Part shown: positions 17,932-25,276 of the stretch, in pieces
How the letters are laid out: each line of letters opens with the position of its first letter
Position numbering within the stretch: position 1 is the first letter of the stretch
NCBI RefSeq assembly: GCF_003002825.1
Contig: NZ_PVTE01000039.1
Coordinates: 1 to 37,147, forward strand
DNA: 37,147 nucleotides
DNA from: Spirosoma oryzae
Lineage (GTDB): Bacteria; Bacteroidota; Bacteroidia; Cytophagales; Spirosomataceae
Direction of reading: 5' to 3'
Program-made: the position numbers and the translations under genes
Notes under the pieces: model-generated
What the model was told of the DNA's origin: nothing
Seen by the model: only the letters and a program-made list of their open reading frames with translations
Databases searched by the model: none

Positions 17932-18846
17932 TCAGTTGGCTTTTATGTAGGCTGCGGGTTCCCGTTTAAAGTGTTGTTTGCACAGTTTTGAACAGAACCC
18001 GTAGTACTTGCCTGCATAGTAAGCGGTGTCGGCGGTCGTGATCTTGTCGACAGCCATGTGGCAGACAGGATCGATCTGCGACGCTGGCGTTTCCACCGGT
18101 TTCCGCCTACTGGACGTTACTTTTTGGGAGACAGCCAGCTTTGATCGGGTAAGCGGCCGCTTGGCCGGTTTCCCGATGACGAGCCCCGCTTCGGGTTCCC
18201 ACTTGTCGTACTCCATCAGGCGGGCAATTTGCTGAGCAGCCTGTTGCCCCCGTAATCGCGCTACTACGTGCAGTGCCCCGTCGATACCCGCCGATACACC
18301 TGCCGTGGTCACCAGCGACCCGGCATCGACAAAGCGGGTGTGCTCCTTCACGGTCGTTTTGGGCATCATCTGCCGGAGCATGTCGGTAGCGGCCCAGTGC
18401 GTCGTAACGGTTTTTCCGTCCAGCAGCCCGGCCTGACCCAGCAGGTAGGTGCCGGTACAAACCGACATTGTCAGTTGCCGCCCGGCGGTAGTTCGTCTTA
18501 TCCAGTTCACGACGGCCGTGTCGGCCATAACGTCTTCCATCCGACCGCCGGGCACTACCAGAATGTCCGGTTGCGGAACTGTGTTCAGCGTATAGTCGGG
18601 CGTTACGGTGAGCATATTCTGCATCATCTTCATGGGGCCGATCTGGCTGGCAACCGTAAATACGCTGGCTCCTTCCATGTGATTGAATACCTCCAGCGGC
18701 CCGGCAAAGTCGAGTAGCTCGACACCGGGAAACAGCAGAATCGCAATCTTGACGGGCTTGACCACGGGCGGTTTTGGTTGTGCGCTACCCGAATGAATTG
18801 CGCTCAGGAGCGCGAATAGGCAGCAGAAAAGCAGTCGATTTTTCAT
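17932..18846 (-). CDS. Exported DJ-1/PfpI-domain protein with C-terminal YHS domain
   Basis: A 304-aa fusion. A signal peptide (1-22, ending SGSAQ) precedes a DJ-1/PfpI class I amidotransferase-like domain (about 32-215). The nucleophile-elbow cysteine is Cys130 in SVCTGTYLLG, followed by TTHW with His150, as in isonitrile hydratase-like and GATase1 regulators. A basic linker (about 225-255) leads to a YHS domain (259-304) with Cys262-x-Met264, Cys285 and Cys289, a small metal-binding module often attached to copper ATPases and oxygenases. Its location inside the MbnP/diheme cluster supports a copper-related periplasmic role. The exact activity is unknown. Export is unusual, since most DJ-1 proteins are cytosolic. 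Confidence 0.88.
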   Translation of the reverse strand: MKNRLLFCCLFALLSAIHSGSAQPKPPVVKPVKIAILLFPGVELLDFAGPLEVFNHMEGASVFTVASQIGPMKMMQNMLTVTPDYTLNTVPQPDILVVPGGRMEDVMADTAVVNWIRRTTAGRQLTMSVCTGTYLLGQAGLLDGKTVTTHWAATDMLRQMMPKTTVKEHTRFVDAGSLVTTAGVSAGIDGALHVVARLRGQQAAQQIARLMEYDKWEPEAGLVIGKPAKRPLTRSKLAVSQKVTSSRRKPVETPASQIDPVCHMAVDKITTADTAYYAGKYYGFCSKLCKQHFKREPAAYIKAN

Positions 18847-18898
18847 CGTTGATTTGTGTCTTGGTTATTAGTCCGGACAGGCCGGGAATTTGGGTTTG

Positions 18899-19810
18899 TT
18901 AAAACATGCGCGACAGGTGAATTGCCAGTCGGCTATGCGCCTGAACGAGTCCGTCCGAGATACGCTGCTGAACGGGTAGCTGCGCGTTGACACCAACCAC
19001 CCAGTTGCCCCGGTAGGCATCCAGCCCCAGCGTAGCCGCTGCCAGATAGCCGCCGGTTTCCTGAATCAGAACGCCGTATTTATGGTCTTTCCGGGCGTAT
19101 TCGGCGTACAAACCGACACTGGGCATGACGGCCGTAGCCCCCCATTGCTTCACGTAGAAACCGATGAGTGAGCCGTTCACCCGGTTGCCGAAATGATAGC
19201 CCTCGGCATTGGTACCGGTGATGCGGGCGTTGGCATCGACGTTCATCCCCCAGCGGTTTACCCGGAGCGTGTAGATACCGTTCAGGACCAGATCGGTTGC
19301 GCCGGTACCAGGCTGAAAGTTGGGATTCGCTACGTCCGACAGGTCGGTTTCGCTGTAGCGATGCGCCCCCGTAGCCAGCTTGGCTCCGCCCCCGACCAGC
19401 AGGGCGTGCTTGACTACGTGGGCGCTGTCGCGGATACGGGATCTGTCGATCAGTTTGTAGTTGACCAGCACCGTAGCATCGCCCAGCCCCTGCAACCGGC
19501 GCACCACGTTGCCCTGCGTCTGCTGGTGAAACTGGTAGGGAGCAATGGCCAGCACCTGCACGCGCCGGAGCGGATAGAACCGCACCCACAGGTCGATCGC
19601 CTGAAACGACTCGCGCGAATCGGCCTGGTCGATGTGGTGCCGCGACATGAACGTATCATATCGTTGGGTGCGGTAGCGGAAGCCGACGAAGTGCTTCTGA
19701 AACTGCGGGAGTACGCCCAAATAAAAGTTGGTTCCCGAACAGCCACAGACATCACAGGCCCAGCCCGGTATCGACAACAGCAGCAGGGCAAAAAAGAGAA
19801 GTCGTTTCAT
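18899..19810 (-). CDS. Predicted outer-membrane barrel protein with N-terminal CDVCGC motif
   Basis: A 303-aa exported protein. The signal peptide (1-18, LLLLSIPGWA) is followed directly by CDVCGCSG, giving three closely spaced cysteines (19, 22, 24) at the mature N-terminus. The remainder alternates beta-strand-like segments (FVGFRYRTQRYD, LWVRFYPLRRVQVLAIAPYQF, VLVNYKLIDRS) and ends in SRLAIHLSRMF, consistent with an outer-membrane barrel. I do not know a named family. The cysteine cluster could bind a metal or be lipidated at Cys19. Its ATG overlaps the stop of the upstream diheme gene by 4 nt (19807-19810), so translational coupling is expected. Confidence 0.75.
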   Translation of the reverse strand: MKRLLFFALLLLSIPGWACDVCGCSGTNFYLGVLPQFQKHFVGFRYRTQRYDTFMSRHHIDQADSRESFQAIDLWVRFYPLRRVQVLAIAPYQFHQQTQGNVVRRLQGLGDATVLVNYKLIDRSRIRDSAHVVKHALLVGGGAKLATGAHRYSETDLSDVANPNFQPGTGATDLVLNGIYTLRVNRWGMNVDANARITGTNAEGYHFGNRVNGSLIGFYVKQWGATAVMPSVGLYAEYARKDHKYGVLIQETGGYLAAATLGLDAYRGNWVVGVNAQLPVQQRISDGLVQAHSRLAIHLSRMF

Positions 19811-20931
19811 TTCGGCGCAAAGTTGGAATTGGTTAAAAAGTCGCTGTCTGTCAGCGTTTTCAGGAAAGCAATTAATTTGGTCTGCTCATCGGCCGTCAAC
19901 GGGATGCCCGGCCTGGATTGGCCCAGCCTGGATTGGCCCGGTGTGACGGAGCTGGTCTGCTTCAGCAACGGGTCGAGATTGGGGGTATCTTCCACCCCGT
20001 CGGCGTAGTGATTCAGCACCGCTTCCAGCGTTCGGAACCGCCCATCGTGCATGTACGGCCCGGTATGTTCGACGTTCCGCAGACTGGGCACCTTGAAGGT
20101 GTACCGGTCTTCCGGCTTTTCGGTGATGTGCGCCCGACCGGCATCCTCACCAAAGGCCAGACTCAGGCCATTGTTGCGGTAACGCTGATCCGTAAACAGC
20201 GCCCCGGCATGGCAACTGGCGCACCCCTTGCTGGTAAACAACGCCATTCCCGCCCGTTCGTCGGCGGTCAGCGTGGCCCCGGCTTCCTTGCGGACGTACC
20301 GGTCGTAGCGCGAATTGCCCGACACCAGCGTCAGCATAAACTGAGACAGCGCTTGCAGAAACCGGGCGGTCGTCACCTCATCAGTACCGTACGCTTTTTT
20401 GAACTGCGCGGTATAGGCCGGATCGTTCCGCAGTTTTTCCAGCACATTGGGCAGCGTTTCGTCCATCTCTACGTGGTTTTCGATGGGCGCAATCGGAAAC
20501 AAATCCAGATCGAACACCCCGCCATCCCACATGAAAGCCTGGCTCCAGGCCAGATTTTGCAGGGGCAGCGAGTTACGTGTTCCCAGTCGGTTGTCGATGC
20601 CGTGGCTCAGGTCGTGGCCGTGGTGCGTGAAGGCATACGCCTGGTTGTGGCACTCGGCGCAGGAAATCGTCCCGTCGCGCGACAGTCGACCGTCGTAGAA
20701 CAGCATCCGGCCCAGCGCCACGCCTTCTTTCGTCAGCGCGTTATTCTGAAACCGGTATGTCGGCGGGGGGAAATTGGCGGGAACTGTAAACAGCGGTTCG
20801 TCCGGTGCGGGCGACGAATCCGTTGCACAGCCTGCCAGCCCCACCAGCCCCGCCAGAGTCAGTCGTTTCAGCCAGCGGGCCACCCGCAGGTGCCGGGGCT
20901 GGTGAGCAAGCGGCTGGTTATTTCGGATCAT
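19807..20931 (-). CDS. Diheme cytochrome c peroxidase-family lipoprotein 2 (MbnH/MauG/CcpA superfamily)
   Basis: A 374-aa predicted lipoprotein (basic n-region, GLAG-C35) with two heme c sites, CAECH (91-95) and CASCH (237-241). Superfamily sequence includes LGRMLFYDGRLSRDGTISCAECH, NLAWSQAFMWDGG, HVEMDETL, FKVPSLRNVEHTGPYMHDGRF and a final LTADEQTKLIAFLKTL. Members either reduce peroxide (CcpA) or oxidise partner-protein tryptophans (MauG, MbnH). The directly overlapping upstream gene encodes MbnP-B, the MbnH partner, so an MbnH-type role is favoured. The reading frames overlap by 14 nt (20918-20931). Near the C-terminus a 15-bp in-frame tandem duplication (19911-19940) gives GQSRL-GQSRP. 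Confidence 0.92.
   Translation of the reverse strand: MIRNNQPLAHQPRHLRVARWLKRLTLAGLVGLAGCATDSSPAPDEPLFTVPANFPPPTYRFQNNALTKEGVALGRMLFYDGRLSRDGTISCAECHNQAYAFTHHGHDLSHGIDNRLGTRNSLPLQNLAWSQAFMWDGGVFDLDLFPIAPIENHVEMDETLPNVLEKLRNDPAYTAQFKKAYGTDEVTTARFLQALSQFMLTLVSGNSRYDRYVRKEAGATLTADERAGMALFTSKGCASCHAGALFTDQRYRNNGLSLAFGEDAGRAHITEKPEDRYTFKVPSLRNVEHTGPYMHDGRFRTLEAVLNHYADGVEDTPNLDPLLKQTSSVTPGQSRLGQSRPGIPLTADEQTKLIAFLKTLTDSDFLTNSNFAPK
19911..19940. repeat. 15-bp tandem duplication inside diheme gene 2
   Basis: GCCTGGATTGGCCCA at 19911-19925 is followed by GCCTGGATTGGCCCG at 19926-19940, which keeps the frame and duplicates a GQSRx pentapeptide in a loop near the C-terminus. Confidence 0.85.
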
Positions 20932-21781
20932 TGTGCACGTGGTCGACCATGAACATCCCTTGCTGATTGTCGGGCAAGCCGAGTTTGGCCGCTGCTTCGG
21001 GCGAGTGTATTCCGTTGAACGTCCTGTCTTTGTACAAACTCGTCAGGCTGATCTTCGTGCTGCCATCCATCACCTTGCCGGCATCGACCAGCAGGTGAAT
21101 CGTGGGCGCGATCCGGGTACGTACCGTGGCCGGTGTGGGCGTCGTCAGCGAAACAACGCGCAGGTTATTGACCGTTTTGCCGGTCATCCCCCCGAAGCCA
21201 CCCGTATGCAGTTCGTAATAGCCGTTGCGGTCGGCAGGAACGGCCGTCGAGGTGCCTTCCAGCCGCACGAAGATGTAGCCCGAGTTCCACGACCAGTACA
21301 TATCCACGGCCTGCCCATACGTGCCGGGGTCGAGGGCACCGATTCGCTCGGTAACGGGCGACGCGCTTTTGGTGCTATCCACGCCCAGCACAAAGCTGAC
21401 ACCGGTATAATCGCCCTGCGGAATGTCGGTCAGTTTGACCAGTTGCGAACTGGCCAGCGATTCGCGCACCAGGTAGTAGCTGTTCGGCACGTTGTACGTC
21501 GTCCCATCGGCTTTTTTCAGCACGACGTTGCTGACGAAATAGTTGAAGGCGTCGACGGTAAAGGCTTCGCCGAACGAGTTTTTATAGGTCGCCTTTCCCA
21601 GAGCGAGGTTCGTACCGCCCACGACATTATCGAATTCGAGGGTCAGCTCGCCGTTCGTTTTGGGGTCGATGACCAGCGCGCCGGGGTCGCTCTGTTCGGT
21701 ACAGGCAACCAGCGATACGACCAGACTAAGGGCCAAAAACCAGCCAAAACTGCGCTGTCTTATGTGTTGAATAGCGTTCAT
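20918..21781 (-). CDS. MbnP-like lipoprotein B
   Basis: A 287-aa predicted lipoprotein. The start at 21781 gives MNAIQHIRQRSFGWFLAL and a lipobox VSLVA-C27; the longer in-frame start would overlap the upstream gene. MbnP features are LTLEFDNVVGGTNLALG, FTVDAFNYFVSNVVLKK, SYYLVRES, GVSFVLGVDS and MYWSWNSGYIFVRLEG with Trp163 and Trp165, then GGFGG and NNLRVVSL. The C-terminus is histidine-containing (MFMVDHVHNDPK). It resembles paralog C more than paralog A. It sits 20 bp after the CX4CH lipoprotein gene and overlaps the second diheme gene by 14 nt, the tightest MbnP/MbnH-type coupling in the cluster. Confidence 0.88.
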   Translation of the reverse strand: MNAIQHIRQRSFGWFLALSLVVSLVACTEQSDPGALVIDPKTNGELTLEFDNVVGGTNLALGKATYKNSFGEAFTVDAFNYFVSNVVLKKADGTTYNVPNSYYLVRESLASSQLVKLTDIPQGDYTGVSFVLGVDSTKSASPVTERIGALDPGTYGQAVDMYWSWNSGYIFVRLEGTSTAVPADRNGYYELHTGGFGGMTGKTVNNLRVVSLTTPTPATVRTRIAPTIHLLVDAGKVMDGSTKISLTSLYKDRTFNGIHSPEAAAKLGLPDNQQGMFMVDHVHNDPK

Positions 21782-21801
21782 GTGCGTTAAAAAAAATGAG
21801 G

Positions 21802-22404
21802 TTATCGTTCTTTCATGCCGTCGGCAACCCATTGTTTCAGCGTTCCGATCTGGGTGGTTGTCAGGGCATCGCGCTCGCGGGGCATGAACCCCGACGATCC
21901 TTTTGCCCGCTGGACGCGATCCAGCATTTTAGTAATCGTCCCGGCTACTTCCTGGTACTTCAGGAAATTCGGATGGCAACCCGCGAAGCTGCAATTGACC
22001 CGTGTGATCGGCAGCACGTCTTTGACGAACGTCACCCCCGACTTCGAGTTAACCAGTACCGCTAGGACATTGTCGAATGACTGCGTACCTGCCGGGTTAG
22101 TTACGGTCAACGACACCTGATACGTACCCGGTGCCAGTTTTTCCGATGCGCTGATAACACCGTCGGTATCGACGCTCAACGCCGTGGTAGCGGGCTGACT
22201 CGTCAGCGCAAACGTAAAGGGTTCCGTTCCGGTCAGGCCTGGTCGCGAGCTTTTGATGGCCGTGCCTTCCGCCGTTTCCAGCGTGGGCTGGGCGTACGTC
22301 AGGTCGGAGGCAAATAAAGCCGGTTCGCTTTTTCGCTGGCAGGACGCTATCAGCAGCAGCCCACTGATGGTCAGCCAGCTGCCATACGTTACTAACGTTT
22401 TCAT
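21802..22404 (-). CDS. Lipoprotein with Ig-like region and CX4CH cytochrome-like motif
   Basis: A 200-aa predicted lipoprotein (LLIAS-C22). Residues about 38-120 look like a putative Ig/cadherin-like fold (GLTGTEPFTFAL, LSVDTDGVISASEKL, GTYQVSLTVTNPAGT). The C-terminal part has VLPITRVNCSFAGCHPN with Cys138, Cys143 and His144, a CX4CH spacing that differs from the canonical CXXCH heme site. It is followed by SSGFMPRE with Met174, a possible distal ligand. A short C-terminal helix (IGTLKQWVADGM) resembles cytochrome c. It could be an electron-transfer or heme/metal-binding partner of the diheme proteins. It sits between diheme gene 1 and MbnP-B with gaps of about 20 bp. Function is not established. 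Confidence 0.78.
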   Translation of the reverse strand: MKTLVTYGSWLTISGLLLIASCQRKSEPALFASDLTYAQPTLETAEGTAIKSSRPGLTGTEPFTFALTSQPATTALSVDTDGVISASEKLAPGTYQVSLTVTNPAGTQSFDNVLAVLVNSKSGVTFVKDVLPITRVNCSFAGCHPNFLKYQEVAGTITKMLDRVQRAKGSSGFMPRERDALTTTQIGTLKQWVADGMKER

Positions 22405-22422
22405 TGTATTCGATGGGCCCAG

Positions 22423-23472
22423 TTATGGCTTGAAAAGTGGATTTTGGGTAAATGCCTGATCGTTCAGGCTGTTCAGGAAGACCAGCAGCGCCGTGCGTTC
22501 GTCGCCCGTCAGCCGCAGCGTTCGCAGCGCCGGGTCCAGCGTAGCCGATGGTCTGATGCCGTTGGCATAGTGGTCGAGCACCTGTTCAAGGGTCTGAAAC
22601 CGACCGTCGTGCATGTACGGAGCCGTATACGCCAGGTTGCGCAGCGTCGGGGTTTTGAATTTTCCCAGATCGTCGGGCTTTTCGGTAATGCGAAAGCGCC
22701 CCATCGCGATTCGTTCGTCGTCGGCCGGGTAGGTATCGTCCAGGCCGTTGTTGTGAAAGCCGCTGTCGGTAAAGAGGTGCGTTTGCCGCGTGTGGCAGCT
22801 GGCGCACTTGGCGTCGAAGACGGCCATACCCTGCTTTTCCAGCGCCGACTGCGTGGCCCGCCCCAGCACAACCTGATCGTAGGGTGCCCCGGCCGACACC
22901 AGCGTTCGCATGTACTGCGCCAGGGCTTTCAGCACGTTCTGCGTCGATACGGGCGACTCCCGATCGTCGGGAAACGCGGCCCGGAAATGATGTACGTACG
23001 CGTCCTTGGTCGACAGTTCACCAGCCAGCGTGGCCACGTTCCGGCTCATCTCGTCGGGGTGCGACAGTGGGCCGATAATCTGCGATTCGAGGTTCGTAGC
23101 CCCACCATCCCAGAAAAAACCGCCCGTGTCCCAGGCCAGATTGATCAGGGCGGGCGAGTTCCGGTGCAGTGCCCGGCCCGACACACCCCCGCTGCCCAGT
23201 GCTACTCCGTCAGCAAAGGCTTTGTCGGGATGGTGACAGGTGGCGCACGAAACCCGGTTGTTACCCGACAGCGACGCATCGTAAAACAGCATCCGGCCCA
23301 GCACCACGCCGGCCAGCGTCGTTGGGTTATAGGGCACAGCCGGTTGCGCCGGGAAATGAGCCGGTTGCGCCAGCAGCGCCATCGCGGGTTCCTGCGGAGC
23401 CGGTGTGTCGCCCGGCCGACAGGCTATCGTTCCCAGCGCCAGCAGCAGGCCGATTGAAGCACGTACGTTCAT
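22423..23472 (-). CDS. Diheme cytochrome c peroxidase-family lipoprotein 1 (MbnH/MauG/CcpA superfamily)
   Basis: A 349-aa predicted lipoprotein (LGTIA-C18) with two heme c motifs, CATCH (76-80) and CASCH (223-227). Other family sequence includes GRMLFYDASLSGNNRVSC, NLAWDTGGFFWDGG, LSHPDEMSRN, FKTPTLRNLAYTAPYMHDGRF and LTGDERTALLVFLNSL. It belongs to the same superfamily as the second copy but is clearly diverged. The preceding gene in the same direction, 53 bp away, encodes MbnP-A, giving a second MbnP/diheme pair. Peroxide reduction remains possible; the neighbour argues for protein-tryptophan oxidation. Confidence 0.92.
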   Translation of the reverse strand: MNVRASIGLLLALGTIACRPGDTPAPQEPAMALLAQPAHFPAQPAVPYNPTTLAGVVLGRMLFYDASLSGNNRVSCATCHHPDKAFADGVALGSGGVSGRALHRNSPALINLAWDTGGFFWDGGATNLESQIIGPLSHPDEMSRNVATLAGELSTKDAYVHHFRAAFPDDRESPVSTQNVLKALAQYMRTLVSAGAPYDQVVLGRATQSALEKQGMAVFDAKCASCHTRQTHLFTDSGFHNNGLDDTYPADDERIAMGRFRITEKPDDLGKFKTPTLRNLAYTAPYMHDGRFQTLEQVLDHYANGIRPSATLDPALRTLRLTGDERTALLVFLNSLNDQAFTQNPLFKP

Positions 23473-23525
23473 GCGCGGTATGGTCAGCAGCCCCCGCCCG
23501 GATGCAGGCGAGGGCTGGCCGGCCT

Positions 23526-24443
23526 TTATTTCGTGGCTGTCGACAGCGAGAACACGGCCGATCTGGTATTGTCGGCTACCTGCTTCATGTCGGTCAGCGA
23601 GCCCGCGTTGACGAATTTATCGTACCGGGTCAGGTTCGGGTCGGCGGCCCAGCCCGAGGGTTTGGTACCTTTGAAATCAGCTACGGCCGGCAGGTTTTTG
23701 AACAGGCCCATCAGCTCCGAGGTCAGGTTCACCGCCGAGATGGTGTTGGCTTTGCTGCTGACCGGCGTGTTGAAGGCTACCTCTACCTCCCGGTACTGAT
23801 CGTTGCCCCCCGTTTCGACGACGAAGCGCTGCGCGGCCGAGAGCGGATCGGCCCCTTTGGCAACGAACGTTCCTTTCGTCCGCAGGAAAATGTAACTCGT
23901 CTGCCACGCCCAGCTGGCTACCTGCGCCATCTGGTTAACATCCAGCTCGCCCGCTTTCAGAGCGAAGTTGTTGTTATAGGTCGGATCGACGCCAATGGCG
24001 TATTTAACCTTTGTATAGTCGCCCAGCGGTACGTTTACGACGGTAAAATTCTCCCGAATCTTCGGCGCTGACTTAGCCGTGGCCGTAGCCGCACTGGTCG
24101 TGCCGTAGTAGTAGAGTGTATCCCGATTTTCGACCAGGTAATAAGTGTCGGGTAGTTTCACCGTTTCGCCGGTCGACTTGGTCAGCTGGATGTTGCTGAC
24201 CCAGTAGCGAATCTCGTTGAACTGGTACGTGTTGCCCGATGCGTCGGTGAAGCTTTTATTGATCTGAAACGGCTGTCCGTTGACGGTGTGGTTGAACGTA
24301 AACGTCATGAGCCCAAGCGTCGGGTCGAAGGCCTGGTTCACCGGAACCTGCTTTTCAATGATCGTTTCGACTTGGTTGGTACACCCCACAAACAAAACCA
24401 TGACAACACCGACGGTTGCCAGTAGAAGACTGGAGATTTTCAT
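23526..24443 (-). CDS. MbnP-like lipoprotein A
   Basis: A 305-aa predicted lipoprotein using the start at 24443 (MKISSLLLATVGVVMVLFVGC, lipobox FVG-C21); an in-frame upstream ATG would add 78 residues before the signal and is rejected. MbnP traits are LMTFTFNHTVNGQPFQ, QFNEIRYWVSNIQLTKS, YYLVENRD, VKYAIGVDPTYN and a divergent core ASWAWQTSYIFLRTKG with Trp178 and Trp180. It is the most divergent of the three paralogs and has an inserted TSAATATAKSAPK stretch. As first gene of the minus-strand cluster it probably follows the main promoter. Copper binding is a family-level inference. Confidence 0.82.
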   Translation of the reverse strand: MKISSLLLATVGVVMVLFVGCTNQVETIIEKQVPVNQAFDPTLGLMTFTFNHTVNGQPFQINKSFTDASGNTYQFNEIRYWVSNIQLTKSTGETVKLPDTYYLVENRDTLYYYGTTSAATATAKSAPKIRENFTVVNVPLGDYTKVKYAIGVDPTYNNNFALKAGELDVNQMAQVASWAWQTSYIFLRTKGTFVAKGADPLSAAQRFVVETGGNDQYREVEVAFNTPVSSKANTISAVNLTSELMGLFKNLPAVADFKGTKPSGWAADPNLTRYDKFVNAGSLTDMKQVADNTRSAVFSLSTATK

Positions 24444-24795
24444 TAGCAAAGAGAATGCGTATGTAATTAGTTGACGAACGCCCACGGGTCGGTGAACCGG
24501 CCTTATTAGCTGGCAAGACGACACCGCGATCGGCGTACAAGCTATGCGCCTGTACTCCGCCGGTAGCGTTACGGAATCCGGAAAGAGGCAGGAAGTCGTT
24601 TCGGGACAATGGCTCACGATGCCCCCAGTCCCCTGTTCAAAAGGGAGCAGGCTGATACGGTCTGGCTTGCTTAACAATCCTGGTCCGAAAAGACAGGAAG
24701 TCAGTCAACCAGTGCGTACCAGTTATGGGAACAAGGGGACGATACAATACCGCGACAGCACGACTGCGCAACAGGTGTCACGGTCGGCATAACGT
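24444..24795. other. Intergenic region upstream of the MbnP/diheme cluster
   Basis: About 350 bp without a credible gene. Short plus- and minus-strand frames here lack signals or family resemblance. It should contain the promoter of the minus-strand cluster, but I see no convincing TAnnTTTG element and no strong palindrome. Confidence 0.5.
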
Positions 24796-24826
24796 AAAAA
24801 AGCCAGTCCAGGAAACGTCTTCGGCT
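24796..24826 (-). terminator. Weak candidate intrinsic terminator after the Cys-rich gene
   Basis: On the minus strand AGCC, overlapping the stop codon, can pair with GGCT that is followed by six T residues. The stem is only about 4 bp unless internal pairs help, so support is weak. Confidence 0.25.
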
Positions 24827-25202
24827 AGAGCCGGGGTGGGCGGAACAGCCCGTCGAGCGGCCGGGAGAAAGCCGCGACTACATACGTAAAGAAAGGGACA
24901 ACGGTACGGAAGCGGCTAACGGGCGTAAAGTCGAACAGGCAGGTTGACTCGCAGAAGAGCTGAATCGAGGGCGTGTTCTGCACCCGTTCGGTCGTCTCTT
25001 TGTCCTGTTTGTCCTGCTGGGCTTTCAGCTTTTTCGCCAGGTAACACGTACCGTCGCAATGCAGCTCGGGGCGGCTGCGGTTTTCGCAAAGGACTTTAGC
25101 GATGTAGTCCTTATTAGCGTGGTAATACGCAATCGTTCCCCACGGGCTAAGCGTGGGTAGCAGTACGGCAAACAGCAGGATGTAGCTGATAAGCGGACGC
25201 AT
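24825..25202 (-). CDS. Small Cys-rich membrane-anchored protein, function unknown
   Basis: A 125-aa protein with a hydrophobic N-terminus (LISYILLFAVLLPTL) that is a signal or membrane anchor. It is followed by YYHANKDYIAKVLCENRSRPELHCDGTCYLAKKL-type sequence with Cys39, Cys49 and Cys53. A second pair, FCESTC (Cys84, Cys88), precedes a hydrophobic segment (VVPFFTYVVAAF). Such proteins recur in Bacteroidota genomes, to my recollection near metal-related genes, but I know no assigned function. Its position just upstream of the MbnP/diheme cluster suggests a metal or redox link. It is followed by a 381-bp gap, so it is probably a separate unit. Confidence 0.7.
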   Translation of the reverse strand: MRPLISYILLFAVLLPTLSPWGTIAYYHANKDYIAKVLCENRSRPELHCDGTCYLAKKLKAQQDKQDKETTERVQNTPSIQLFCESTCLFDFTPVSRFRTVVPFFTYVVAAFSRPLDGLFRPPRL

Positions 25203-25221
25203 TGCGTAAAACGAGTTTTCG

Positions 25222-25229
25222 CAAAGATA
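25222..25229 (-). promoter_or_regulatory. Candidate -7 element (TATCTTTG) for the Cys-rich gene
   Basis: The minus-strand octamer TATCTTTG matches the Bacteroidota -7 consensus TAnnTTTG exactly and lies 20 bp upstream of the start codon. No good -33 TTTG is found at the expected distance. The leader would be very short. Confidence 0.3.
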
Positions 25230-25276
25230 CGACCAATTGCGGCTTGAGGAAGTAAACAGGGGCTGACTTTCTACCC

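Noticed and set aside
19918..20952. 344-aa plus-strand frame opposite diheme gene 2
   Set aside because: Antisense shadow with no recognisable motif.
22444..23457. Long plus-strand frame (337 aa) opposite diheme gene 1
   Set aside because: The opposite strand encodes clear CXXCH motifs and a lipobox; this frame has no signal or domain.
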